A stretch of DNA of 64,000 bases. Source: Armatimonadota bacterium (GTDB taxonomy: Bacteria > Armatimonadota > Fimbriimonadia > Fimbriimonadales > Fimbriimonadaceae). Of this stretch, positions 17,022 through 25,466 are shown in pieces. The stretch lies in assembly GCA_018268375.1 (NCBI GenBank), contig JAFDWS010000002.1:186001-250000 (forward strand), in the 5' to 3' direction. The notes beneath the pieces are model-generated. The model was not told the origin of the DNA and made no database searches. It saw nothing but the letters and a program-made list of their open reading frames with translations. The first letter of the stretch is position 1. Every line of letters starts with the position of its first letter. The translations under genes were made by a program, and so were the position numbers.

Positions 17022-17693
17022 ATGGCTGTTGTGAAAAAAGGCGAGTTCGACGCACACACGTACGTAGTCCAATCCGCCCTAATAGACCCACAGTACGAAG
17101 ACAGAGACCGATGGTCTCCTTTGATGCCGGCCGTAAAGCCGGGGCAGCTCATGTATGACAATTTGATGGCGTCGTTCGAACTGGCCATCGAACTTGCGAA
17201 CGCAGGACGTTTTTACGACGGGATGGTGCTAGACCTGCACCGCACGATGACCCGCGGGATTGAATGGTACGAAAGCAACCAGTGCTCCGGGCTCTACCGT
17301 CGTTATGACCTAGTCATCGGCAATAAAAAACAAAAGGACGAGATACTGTGTCCTTCTCATCTTTTGGTCGAGTCACTCATGCAAGAAAGATGGTGCCCAA
17401 AAGTCCAAGAAGCCATAAATAGTTTTGTGCCAAGTGACGACCATGAAGCCAACCGAGAGTCTGCATTGAATATTGCTTGGGCGGCACACCACGCGTTCGA
17501 GTACATTCACCCGTTGGCCGACGGCAATGGACGCATTGGCAGACACATCCTGAACCATATACTTGTTCGTCTTGGCCAATCACCAGTCGTGATTTGGTAC
17601 CGCGACAGATTCATGTACTACCGTGCCATTCAAGAGTTTCGACAACACCAGGTCAAGGCTTACTTAGGCCTGTCAGACGATTGGGTCCTCTAA
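17022..17693 (+). CDS. Fic/DOC-family protein (putative AMPylase or related transferase)
   Basis: 223 residues. The Fic core motif reads HPLADGNGRIGRHILNHIL (about residues 165-183), matching HxFx(D/E)GNGRxxR with Leu in place of Phe. WAAHHAFEYI before it is the usual helix. The catalytic His, Asp, Asn and Arg are all present. Fic proteins move AMP or another phosphate-containing group from a nucleotide to a protein hydroxyl. No clear inhibitory helix motif (S/TxxxEG/N) was seen, so regulation may lie elsewhere. The target is unknown; host proteins are likely. Confidence 0.87.
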   Translation: MAVVKKGEFDAHTYVVQSALIDPQYEDRDRWSPLMPAVKPGQLMYDNLMASFELAIELANAGRFYDGMVLDLHRTMTRGIEWYESNQCSGLYRRYDLVIGNKKQKDEILCPSHLLVESLMQERWCPKVQEAINSFVPSDDHEANRESALNIAWAAHHAFEYIHPLADGNGRIGRHILNHILVRLGQSPVVIWYRDRFMYYRAIQEFRQHQVKAYLGLSDDWVL

Positions 17694-18952
17694 AGACAAG
17701 GCAGTAAGCATTTGGCCACCTCAGCGACCAACGGTGGAGGAACCGCGTTCCCTAACACATGGGTGTTTGAAGAGTCAGTCTTATGCAGGATGTGCGTGTC
17801 GGGGAAACCCTGAATGCGGGCCCTTTCACGAGAAGACAACAGCCGATAGGCCTTGGGCAAATATACTTCTTCCACAAACTTTCTCCTGTATTCTGCATCG
17901 TTGTCTGCAACGACCAATTTTGTGGCAACCATGTCTGGCGTGCCCGATGCAGTCAAAGTGGCAAAGAAGCGAGAGTGAGGCAAAAATATGCGGTAAACAC
18001 CGTTGATGCCCGACAATTGGCGTCTGTTTTTCATGTCGAACTTGTCTCCCAATCGAGCCATGACGCCTGCTTGCACAAGCAGCTCCATTTGTTCCATGTC
18101 GGCTTTGGGCACGAGCTCTTGAATGTCCTTGAGCGACATAGGGTTGCCGTCTTTGTCGCCATATTTAGAACTGCGCCTGTTTTGCAACATAGCGTTGCAT
18201 ATGGACTGTTTTGCGTCATCCAAACCCAACAACTCCCAAGAGTGCAAGACAGTCGGTCCGGAGCGCACATCGTTCAGGATGAAAAACTCATTCCTGTCCC
18301 CTTGCACAGTCAGTTTGTTGGGCGAAACTGCTTGTCCGATTGCTGGGTCGGCGTTTCTTCTCGCGGACGAGCGCAGATGTTCGAGCCCGTCGACATAATC
18401 CAGCAGCATCTTGTCGTTGTCCAGCGCTTTTGGCCATGCGAAACTGGTCAAAGAACGAGCACCTACCAAGAACAACCTCGTCCGATTTTGAGGCACACCG
18501 TAATCGTAAGCGTTCAAGACAGACCATTTGACTTCATACCCAATCCTTCGGAATTCGCTGACTAAGAATGTCAAAGAGGCTTCGTTCCGCGGGTCGGCCA
18601 GACCTTTGACATTCTCGAAGATGAATCCCTTTGGTTGGCACGATTCCAACAACCTGACTACGTCGCCCCACAGTTTGCCTCGAGGGTCTTCAAATCCAAG
18701 CATTTTTCCGGCCACAGACCACGACTGACAGGGCACACCGCCGCACATTAGGTCGTGCTGCGGCAGCTCGCTCAACAATGTAATGTCGCCTTTGTTGTGA
18801 TTGTCTGCGTCAGACGGCCAATTGGCGCGATAAACAGAACAAGCCCTGGAATCAATTTCGGAACTTGCGACACATTCGCCACCCAAAGACTCCAAGGCGA
18901 CACGGAAACCCCCAATGCCGGCGAACAAATCGACAAACGTAAACTCAGCCAT
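17690..18952 (-). CDS. DNA cytosine-5 methyltransferase
   Basis: 420 residues starting MAEFTFVDLFAGIGGF. Motifs in order: I (DLFAGIGGF), IV with the catalytic Cys (GGVPCQSWS), VI (FENVKG), VIII (QNRTRLFLVG), then after a longer than usual target-recognition region IX/X (RARIQGFPD, LGNAVPPPLV). It adds a methyl group to cytosine C5, probably to protect phage DNA from host restriction or mark it. No cognate endonuclease is adjacent, although the divergent neighbour carries a nuclease domain. The start is the ATG within CCATGG, shared with the divergent gene; no Shine-Dalgarno is apparent. Confidence 0.95.
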   Translation of the reverse strand: MAEFTFVDLFAGIGGFRVALESLGGECVASSEIDSRACSVYRANWPSDADNHNKGDITLLSELPQHDLMCGGVPCQSWSVAGKMLGFEDPRGKLWGDVVRLLESCQPKGFIFENVKGLADPRNEASLTFLVSEFRRIGYEVKWSVLNAYDYGVPQNRTRLFLVGARSLTSFAWPKALDNDKMLLDYVDGLEHLRSSARRNADPAIGQAVSPNKLTVQGDRNEFFILNDVRSGPTVLHSWELLGLDDAKQSICNAMLQNRRSSKYGDKDGNPMSLKDIQELVPKADMEQMELLVQAGVMARLGDKFDMKNRRQLSGINGVYRIFLPHSRFFATLTASGTPDMVATKLVVADNDAEYRRKFVEEVYLPKAYRLLSSRERARIQGFPDTHILHKTDSSNTHVLGNAVPPPLVAEVAKCLLPCL

Positions 18953-20192
18953 GGTGTACACAGGCGTAGGCTCTCGCGAGACGCCTGCAGAAGTTATCGC
19001 GCTAATGGAGGCGTTAGCCCAACATTTGGCCAACGAAGGGTATGAATTGCGTTCTGGTGGAGCGGACGGGGCCGACGCAGCTTTTGAACGAGGGTGTGTC
19101 GCCGCTGGCGGCAAGAAGACTATTTTTTTGCCCGCTCCAGGATGGAACAGGCGCCTGCTGCACCCAGACTACGTGGTGCCGCCCTTTAGTCCGGCATCTC
19201 TCATCGCAAGTCGTTTTCATCCTGGTTGGAGCTACCTGTCGACGTTTGTCAAAAAGCTCCACGCACGCAATGTCAATCAAGTCCTAGGAGAATATTTGCA
19301 CTCCCCGACCGATTTTGTGGTGTGTTGGACGCCGGACGGCGCGATAACTACCGAGGAAACTTCCGCCCGCACTGGTGGGACTGGCCAAGCCATCCGCATA
19401 GCCAGTGCGTACGGGATACCCATTTACAACCTGCAACGCGAAGACCATCTACAGTTGGTCAAGGAATGGGTCGCAGGTACAAAAAAGAGCACTGACACCA
19501 TGCGCACATTCAAACTATCCCCCAGCGATTTTGCCTTTTTGTGGAAAGAGTGCAAGCGTTGCTATTGGCTTAAGTACACCCAGGGCATCGCCAGGCCGTA
19601 TGCACCAATGGCAAAAATTTTCAATACTATCGACGGTGCGATGCAGAAGTTTTTCCAAGACCAAGTGCTGTCGGACATCGACCCCTCTTTGCCACGCATC
19701 AAAGTGATTGGCAAAAACATCACATGTACTTCAGAGGCAATGGTGTTCGACGATTTGGACGTTCAAGTATACGTGCACGGCAAGACAGACGGCATCGCTG
19801 AAGACTTGGACAATGGTGGGTATTGCATCATCGACCACAAAACCAGTATGCCCAAGCCTGAAAACTTGGTCATTTATTCGGCTCAATTGCACTCCTATGC
19901 TTATGCGTTTACCAAAAATGCCGAAAACGCCACAAGCTTCAGCCCCGTCAACAGACTCGGATTGTTGGTGTACGAACCTCAAGCCTTCGCGACAGAAGGG
20001 CTCGAGGCGACGCTCAATGGCAGCCTGACCTGGGCCGAACTCCCACTCGACAAGAAATGGTTTCGCAACATGCTGCATGAAGTGGCGACTGTGCTTGCTC
20101 AACCCGAGGCTCCTCTGGCCGCAGAAAAGTGTCCTTACTGTAGCTATGTCGACGCTATGGACCTAGCAAAGTCACAAGTTTCTACAGCTTGA
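18951..20192 (+). CDS. SLOG/DprA-like domain fused to a Cas4/RecB-like PD-(D/E)XK nuclease
   Basis: 413 residues. Residues 1-180 look like a SLOG Rossmann domain: MVYTGVGSRETPAEVIALME, LRSGGADGADAAFERG, and GGTGQAIRIASAYGIPIYNL. From about residue 184 (MRTFKLSPSDFAFLWKECKR) the chain is a RecB/Cas4-type nuclease: GKTDGIAEDLDN...IIDHKTSM gives the Asp and D-x-K catalytic residues. Two CxxC pairs (CKRC near residue 200, CPYC near 395) could hold an iron-sulfur cluster as in Cas4. SLOG domains bind nucleotides or nucleic acid. The ATG at residue 184 could give the nuclease alone. Role is probably DNA processing or defence/counter-defence; this is inference. Confidence 0.82.
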   Translation: MVYTGVGSRETPAEVIALMEALAQHLANEGYELRSGGADGADAAFERGCVAAGGKKTIFLPAPGWNRRLLHPDYVVPPFSPASLIASRFHPGWSYLSTFVKKLHARNVNQVLGEYLHSPTDFVVCWTPDGAITTEETSARTGGTGQAIRIASAYGIPIYNLQREDHLQLVKEWVAGTKKSTDTMRTFKLSPSDFAFLWKECKRCYWLKYTQGIARPYAPMAKIFNTIDGAMQKFFQDQVLSDIDPSLPRIKVIGKNITCTSEAMVFDDLDVQVYVHGKTDGIAEDLDNGGYCIIDHKTSMPKPENLVIYSAQLHSYAYAFTKNAENATSFSPVNRLGLLVYEPQAFATEGLEATLNGSLTWAELPLDKKWFRNMLHEVATVLAQPEAPLAAEKCPYCSYVDAMDLAKSQVSTA

Positions 20193-20248
20193 GTTTTAGT
20201 CTGGCTGTACAAGTTTTTTGTGCGGCCAAATTGCTCTATTTTTGCTTC

Positions 20249-20356
20249 ATGGACTCTGCCTGGATGCTCAATGACATCCAGGGTGGCAGTGTCTTTGACC
20301 GCAGCCATCACAGCGGAGCCACCCTCGATAAAAGACCTGTCACGGACTCAAATTGA
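20249..20356 (+). CDS. possible 35-residue peptide
   Basis: A short open frame (MDSAWMLNDIQGGSVFDRSH...) in the 176-nt gap before the UDP-glucose dehydrogenase gene. TATTTT lies 6 nt before the ATG, similar to the leaderless pattern seen elsewhere, but there is no -35 or Shine-Dalgarno. It may be a small gene or chance; the rest of the gap shows nothing else. Confidence 0.25.
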   Translation: MDSAWMLNDIQGGSVFDRSHHSGATLDKRPVTDSN

Positions 20357-20368
20357 GGGGCTTTGCAA

Positions 20369-21676
20369 ATGAAAGTCTGTATCGTCGGAACCGGATATGT
20401 AGGATTGGTGACAGGGACAGTCCTGTCGCACATAGGCCATGAAGTGGTCTGTGTCGACCAGAACGCAGAAAAGGTGCGCGCTCTTCAGGGCGGCAACCCG
20501 TGTATTTACGAGCCATCTTTAGAAAAGATGCTTGTAAAGTCTCTTAAAAGCAAGACGATACGTTTCACTACAGACATTCCCAAAACTGTCCGTCAGTGTG
20601 ACGTCGTGTTTATTTGTGTTGGAACTCCTTCGCTGGAAAACGGCGAAGTAGACATGACGCAATACCAACAAGTGCTTTACGAAATTGCCTTGTCCTTGAA
20701 TGGTTCTAAGTTGGTAGTGAACAAGTCGACTGTTCCAGTCGGCACTGCGCGTTGGGCTCAGAAATACATCAAAAAGATGAACCCAGACTTAAACTGTGAA
20801 GTGGCCAGCAATCCCGAGTTTTTACGCGAGGGGCAGGCCATCCATGACATGTTCCATCCAGAACGCATTGTCATTGGCGCACGCAGCCTGAACGCGACAC
20901 TGCTATTGACTCAGCTTTACGAGCCCCTCGAGGCACCGATGGAAGTATGTGAACCAGAGTCAGCCGAGCTAATCAAATATGCCAACAACGCTTTCTTGGC
21001 CATGAAAGTCAGTTTTGCGAACTGGCTCGCCATCATGGCTGACCACTTCGAGGCCAATATTGATGAAGTGACCCGAGGTCTTGGGGCGGACAGTCGCATT
21101 GGTGCCGACTTTTTGCGGTCTGGACTTGGGTTTGGAGGGTCTTGTTTTCCGAAAGACGTGCACGCATTGATTGCCATGGCGGGAGATGCAGGATTGCCCA
21201 AGGGCTTGCTCGAAGCGACCCTTGCTATCAATGAAGAAATGCCACATATCTATTGTCGCATGCTGGAACACGCACTTGGCGGCCTGCAAGACCGACGCAT
21301 AGGCGTGCTTGGGTTGTCTTTCAAACCGGGCACCGACGACGTGCGTGCTTCCCAGGCGATGGTATTCATCAACCTACTGCTCGAACGAGACGCGACTGTC
21401 ACTGTCCATGACCCAGCTGCTGCCGACGAATCGCTCAAGACGGCATGCACGCGTGTGACCAACATGTACGATGTCGCGCACGAGGCTGATGCGTTGTGCC
21501 TTTTGACAGAATGGGAAGATTATGTCGCGGCGGACACAAGCATCTGGTTGCGAAAAATGCGACAGCCTTATTTCTTAGACACCCGGAACGCAATGAAGCC
21601 TGAAACCATGAAGATGCAAGGCTGGGAATATTTGAGTCTCGGCCGCAACAATCTGGAAGGCAAAGAGTCAGTCTAA
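20369..21676 (+). CDS. ugd: UDP-glucose 6-dehydrogenase
   Basis: 435 residues. N-terminal Rossmann domain MKVCIVGTGYVGLVTGTVLS; VFICVGTPS and VNKSTVPVGTA are standard; SNPEFLREGQAI, then the catalytic region GFGGSCFPKDVHAL with the active-site Cys, and the C-terminal GLSFKPGTDDVRAS. It oxidises UDP-glucose to UDP-glucuronate using two NAD+. GAGGGG lies 8 nt before the ATG, preferred over a TTG two codons upstream. In phages and giant viruses such enzymes feed glycosylation or polysaccharide synthesis; the glycosyltransferase at 12559 is a possible user. Confidence 0.95.
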   Translation: MKVCIVGTGYVGLVTGTVLSHIGHEVVCVDQNAEKVRALQGGNPCIYEPSLEKMLVKSLKSKTIRFTTDIPKTVRQCDVVFICVGTPSLENGEVDMTQYQQVLYEIALSLNGSKLVVNKSTVPVGTARWAQKYIKKMNPDLNCEVASNPEFLREGQAIHDMFHPERIVIGARSLNATLLLTQLYEPLEAPMEVCEPESAELIKYANNAFLAMKVSFANWLAIMADHFEANIDEVTRGLGADSRIGADFLRSGLGFGGSCFPKDVHALIAMAGDAGLPKGLLEATLAINEEMPHIYCRMLEHALGGLQDRRIGVLGLSFKPGTDDVRASQAMVFINLLLERDATVTVHDPAAADESLKTACTRVTNMYDVAHEADALCLLTEWEDYVAADTSIWLRKMRQPYFLDTRNAMKPETMKMQGWEYLSLGRNNLEGKESV

Positions 21677-22048
21677 GCGCAGGTACAGGTGTCCACCGGC
21701 CATTAATGCACTCAGCATCCGACACGGTGTGTTGTTGCCCGGGGGTGCTTGTAATACTCCACGAGACAGTAAGAACTCCATGCCATGTGCTGTGCGACAA
21801 TGTACTTGGACCACGTCAGAGTCCTCAATAAACTCAATAACAGCATTGGTGCCGTGAATGGCATATTCCTGTATGGAGGCAGCTTGGTATCGCAGCACAC
21901 TTACTGCCGGCGTCTCGCCGTACGTCAATACCCAGTGTTGAAGTGTCGCATCCAGTTCATCCAACAATGAAGTCAGGTTTCCACGCCATAGTTCAGAGAC
22001 CACGTTCGGCTTCACACTCGTGCCGTGGGTTTTGCCGCCTTTGCCCAC
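21668..22048 (-). CDS. hypothetical protein
   Basis: 126 residues starting MGKGGKTHGTSVKPNVV, overlapping the NAD synthetase 3' end by 37 nt and so translationally linked to it. Mixed alpha/beta composition, Cys-poor, no motif recognised. It is probably the last gene of the leftward NAD/signalling operon. Confidence 0.6.
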   Translation of the reverse strand: MGKGGKTHGTSVKPNVVSELWRGNLTSLLDELDATLQHWVLTYGETPAVSVLRYQAASIQEYAIHGTNAVIEFIEDSDVVQVHCRTAHGMEFLLSRGVLQAPPGNNTPCRMLSALMAGGHLYLRLD

Positions 22049-23766
22049 CGATGGTGGTTGAGTAGGGTTTCCCGGGCGCTGAACCCGCGTGTGCGCTTGC
22101 TCAAGACCACGACCGGGGCGTGCTGCCCAGACTTATAGACAGACCTGCTTGCTCTTGAAGTGGCGTCGTAACACGCCGTTATAAAAACGTCGCGGTCATA
22201 AGAGTAAATCGCATCGCCTGGAAACGCATTGACATCCAAGGTGCGACGGTCGAACATTTCTATGAGTTGACGCGGAGTTGCGCGGTCGCGCAGCATCATA
22301 GCACACACGCCCGAATATAGGTAGTAATCGAACGGGTCTACGGTCGTGTCGTCCAATTCGGCCATTGGCTTGACTCGACCGTCCAACAACTCACTGGGAA
22401 TGACTTCGCCAAATTCTTTGTTCAACCATGCGCACAACTGGAACAGCTCTGTTTTAGTCAAGTCGCCAATGGGCGCCATGACCCCGATGCTACCGATGTC
22501 ATGGAAGTTGCACCAGCCCAAAATATTTTCTGTGTGGTTGCCTGTGGCCAAGATTCCTGTCGCGTCTCCTTCGCCATAATGTTGGTTTGTCAGTGCGAGG
22601 CCGACCACAGTACGTCCCACCGCGGAAATCGTGGACTTGACCAATGGTGTGACTTTGCCAGTTTTGCCCAGTTCCTCAATCAGTACGGACTCGAGTCCGG
22701 TCATGCTCACTACGTCTAAAGGCACGCCCCAGACATCGGCCACTTGTTGAGCAAGACGAAAAGTCGTCTCGGACGTTTTTGCGCCAGGATTGGTGACGAA
22801 GTACACATTCTCAGGGCCAAGGGCCTGTACGGCAAGCGCAGCGACGACACTGCTGTCCACACCGCCCGATAAATGCACTTGTGCTTTCTTGAGGCCAAAT
22901 TCTTCAAAACACCACTTCACACTTGCCCTCATGGCCTGCCAAGTCTCTTGCTCCCACGAAGGCTTTTGTGTCTTGTTCATATTTTCGGGCACGAACAAAC
23001 CTGACGCAAAGCGAGCCGCTTCAAAGTAAGAGCCGTCTCGCATAAGCGAAAACGATGTGCCGTCATACACTAAAATGTTCTTGGCAATGTCACCCACACC
23101 GACTGCGTTGCAATAGTGCACGTTAACGCCACACTGTTCTACAACGTTCTGTGCCACTTCCTTGCGCTTTTCGGATTTTCCAGCAGCATAATATGAGAAG
23201 TTCAGGACTAGGAGGTCGGTCACCGGAACTTCGCCGGCTTGAGTGGACGCTTGGAGCTGTTCTTGAACATTGGCCACCAAATCAGGATGCCACACGTCTT
23301 CGCATATCAAAACTGCCAAACCAGTGCCGTGACCGACGACGCACGCTCCAGTGCCTGGGACAAAGTACTTGCGGTCTTCGTGATGGTAGTCATTGGCCAA
23401 CACATGCTTGTCGTACACGTGCAGAAGTTCGCCGTCTCGGTATACAAAGGCCGAGTTGTACAAACGGATGTTCCCAGAGTCGTCAAACGCCGGTTCGGCC
23501 TTTCTAGGCCCGCCAACAACGATAATCAAGCCGGGACGACAGTGTTTTTTCACATACTGGGCAAATTCGTGTAAGGCCGTTTCGAACTCTTCAATGATTT
23601 CAGGGTACTCAAAAAGGCATCCGACATTGTACCCCGAGGCACACATTTCGGTGAACAACACCACATCTACATCGTCTGTCACCGTCGACAAAGCACCACG
23701 CATGCTCGCGAGGTTGCTTTCAATGCCGCCTGACTTGACCCTGGTCTGTGCGTGTGCAACTTTCAT
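22012..23766 (-). CDS. nadE: glutamine-dependent NAD+ synthetase
   Basis: 584 residues, the length of two-domain NadE. The N-terminal nitrilase-type glutaminase domain shows the Glu-Lys-Cys triad in VVLFTEMCASGYN, VYDKHVLAND and VLICEDVWHP. The C-terminal synthetase has the PP-loop HLSGGVDSSVVAAL, plus LATGNHTENILGWCN and IGDLTKTELFQL. It amidates nicotinate adenine dinucleotide to NAD+, the last step of salvage from nicotinic acid. TAATAT lies 6 nt before the ATG. It is encoded directly after the kinase gene and a few genes after nicotinamidase. No nicotinate phosphoribosyltransferase or NadD is visible in this window. Confidence 0.96.
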   Translation of the reverse strand: MKVAHAQTRVKSGGIESNLASMRGALSTVTDDVDVVLFTEMCASGYNVGCLFEYPEIIEEFETALHEFAQYVKKHCRPGLIIVVGGPRKAEPAFDDSGNIRLYNSAFVYRDGELLHVYDKHVLANDYHHEDRKYFVPGTGACVVGHGTGLAVLICEDVWHPDLVANVQEQLQASTQAGEVPVTDLLVLNFSYYAAGKSEKRKEVAQNVVEQCGVNVHYCNAVGVGDIAKNILVYDGTSFSLMRDGSYFEAARFASGLFVPENMNKTQKPSWEQETWQAMRASVKWCFEEFGLKKAQVHLSGGVDSSVVAALAVQALGPENVYFVTNPGAKTSETTFRLAQQVADVWGVPLDVVSMTGLESVLIEELGKTGKVTPLVKSTISAVGRTVVGLALTNQHYGEGDATGILATGNHTENILGWCNFHDIGSIGVMAPIGDLTKTELFQLCAWLNKEFGEVIPSELLDGRVKPMAELDDTTVDPFDYYLYSGVCAMMLRDRATPRQLIEMFDRRTLDVNAFPGDAIYSYDRDVFITACYDATSRASRSVYKSGQHAPVVVLSKRTRGFSARETLLNHHRWAKAAKPTARV

Positions 23767-23780
23767 GACTGGATATTACC

Positions 23781-25466
23781 TTATGTCATGGTGAAGTGGT
23801 CGACTCTAGTCCCACGAATGTACATAGCTTTTGAACCGTGTGCGCGCAGACGACAACTACTGTCGACAGCAGGGTCATCCACTGTGTTCACTGACTGAGA
23901 ACCCCGGTGAGACGAGAACACTTCAAGCATATCATCTTCCCGCATTAACAAGACTATTCCACTATCGAGGACGCAGAAGTTTGCCTCCGATGGACCGACA
24001 TCGTTGGCTACACGGTAGTCAAAGTGCTGCCAGTCAGTATCGAAACGGTACACGTGACGATTCAGTTGGCCATTGTGCTCGGCGATAACGACCAGGACGT
24101 TGCGCTCGCGTTTGGCTGACACGATGCGGTGCTGTTTGAGTTCTGGTAGTTGAACTTGATGTGTGCCCGAATTGGTGACCAACGTGGCGTATTGCGCGCC
24201 CAACAAGTCTTGCATGGCTACTCCGTCGAACAACTGGGTGCCCATTGGGAGCACGTTGGCGACCTGTTGCCTTTTTACGAACAAGTTTTTTCCCGCCCTG
24301 AGAAGCTCGGCCGAGTAGAGATATTCGCCAGATTTGAACACTAGGCGGTTGTCGCACACAGCCATGGCGTCACAAGTCATGTCTGCCACCGTCTCACCAG
24401 TTTCTGCGTCGGCAACGTGCAACAAGCCGTCTTTGACAAACGCGGCGACCGGTCCGTCTGCGCTCGCGGCCAATCTGACCTCGCCAAGCACGTTGGGCAA
24501 CACAATGCGACCATGAGAACTGTAAACGTTGCCACCGGCCACAACTGCGCCGTCATAATAGTCCGCTATTTGTTCTTGCATGTCAATCACGTTGAACACA
24601 CGGATTCTGCCTCCGCCGGCCAACGCCACGGTCTTGACCATCACAACCGAGCCGCCAGTGCTGGCTGGTGGTGCCGAACGCTCGCCCTTTTCGAACACGC
24701 GTTTATACCAGTCCAAGTAGACGGGCGGGATGACGCTAAAGGGCAGCGCGGCTCCAGGCACGCGGACGTCCGAACTAAGCACGGACACATTGGCCACCAT
24801 GCGTTCGTCCATCGTTTTGAGGGTGGGGTGCTTGCCTTTGTAAGGATGGATTCCTGTGAAAATTTGGAACGAAACAACGGCGAACGAGAACCAGTCCGAG
24901 CCCTGGTCGAACACAGGCACACAATTCCCGTTTTTCACCACAGTCCGTACGTGTCGGTCTCTCACACTCTCCATCAAGGCCGTCGCTTGGAAATGTGGTG
25001 TCTGATAGGAGTCCACGTCGATAAAATAGACCAAGGGCTGTGCAGTCGCGAACAAAAAGTTCATTTCGTTCAAATCCACAATCAGTACTTGCGCATTGTG
25101 GACATGCTGCACACCAGACCTGAGGTCTTCGACGAGAGCGTTGCTGAAGGCATTGTCCAACCCCATTCGAGACCGAAAAGCGGTTGGGAAGTATTGACAC
25201 AGGACGTATGTGTCTGGCGGGGTCGCCTCCATGGCATAACCTATGAGCGCGCCAGCTTTGTCGTACATCGCCTCGAGTGGCCTCAAGACGCGAGAGTGTC
25301 GAATGGCACCAAGCTCTTGTATTTTGCCAAGCGGCAGAACCCGTGCTTGGTCAAAGTAAATTTTGTACGCTTTCGAGCCCTTGATGTAGACGCTGCCTTC
25401 GCCACCGGACCCTTTGAGGTCTTTGTCAGTGAGCGTGATGACTTGGGTGCCGACTTTACACTGCAT
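23781..25466 (-). CDS. Ser/Thr kinase-like protein with C-terminal beta-propeller-like region (TerY-P triad kinase)
   Basis: 561 residues starting MQCKVGTQVITLTDKDLKG. The kinase part (1-300) has a glycine-rich loop LKGSGGEGSVYI, the lysine in KAYKIYF, a catalytic-loop equivalent VLIVDLNEMNFLF, a DFG-like VYFIDVDSYQTP, and the C-lobe DWFSFAVVSFQIFTGIHPYKG. The usual HRD/DFG forms are altered, as in kinases of TerY-P systems. Residues 310-561 are repeated short beta-strand blades, a likely beta-propeller, rather than the zinc ribbon commonly found on triad kinases. It overlaps the phosphatase gene by 11 nt. It should phosphorylate a partner, perhaps the vWA protein. Confidence 0.8.
   Translation of the reverse strand: MQCKVGTQVITLTDKDLKGSGGEGSVYIKGSKAYKIYFDQARVLPLGKIQELGAIRHSRVLRPLEAMYDKAGALIGYAMEATPPDTYVLCQYFPTAFRSRMGLDNAFSNALVEDLRSGVQHVHNAQVLIVDLNEMNFLFATAQPLVYFIDVDSYQTPHFQATALMESVRDRHVRTVVKNGNCVPVFDQGSDWFSFAVVSFQIFTGIHPYKGKHPTLKTMDERMVANVSVLSSDVRVPGAALPFSVIPPVYLDWYKRVFEKGERSAPPASTGGSVVMVKTVALAGGGRIRVFNVIDMQEQIADYYDGAVVAGGNVYSSHGRIVLPNVLGEVRLAASADGPVAAFVKDGLLHVADAETGETVADMTCDAMAVCDNRLVFKSGEYLYSAELLRAGKNLFVKRQQVANVLPMGTQLFDGVAMQDLLGAQYATLVTNSGTHQVQLPELKQHRIVSAKRERNVLVVIAEHNGQLNRHVYRFDTDWQHFDYRVANDVGPSEANFCVLDSGIVLLMREDDMLEVFSSHRGSQSVNTVDDPAVDSSCRLRAHGSKAMYIRGTRVDHFTMT

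Noticed and set aside
19500..20192. Separate gene for the nuclease domain starting at the internal ATG
   Set aside because: The frame is continuous from the SLOG domain with no stop and only a weak upstream ribosome site; noted as a possible alternative start only.
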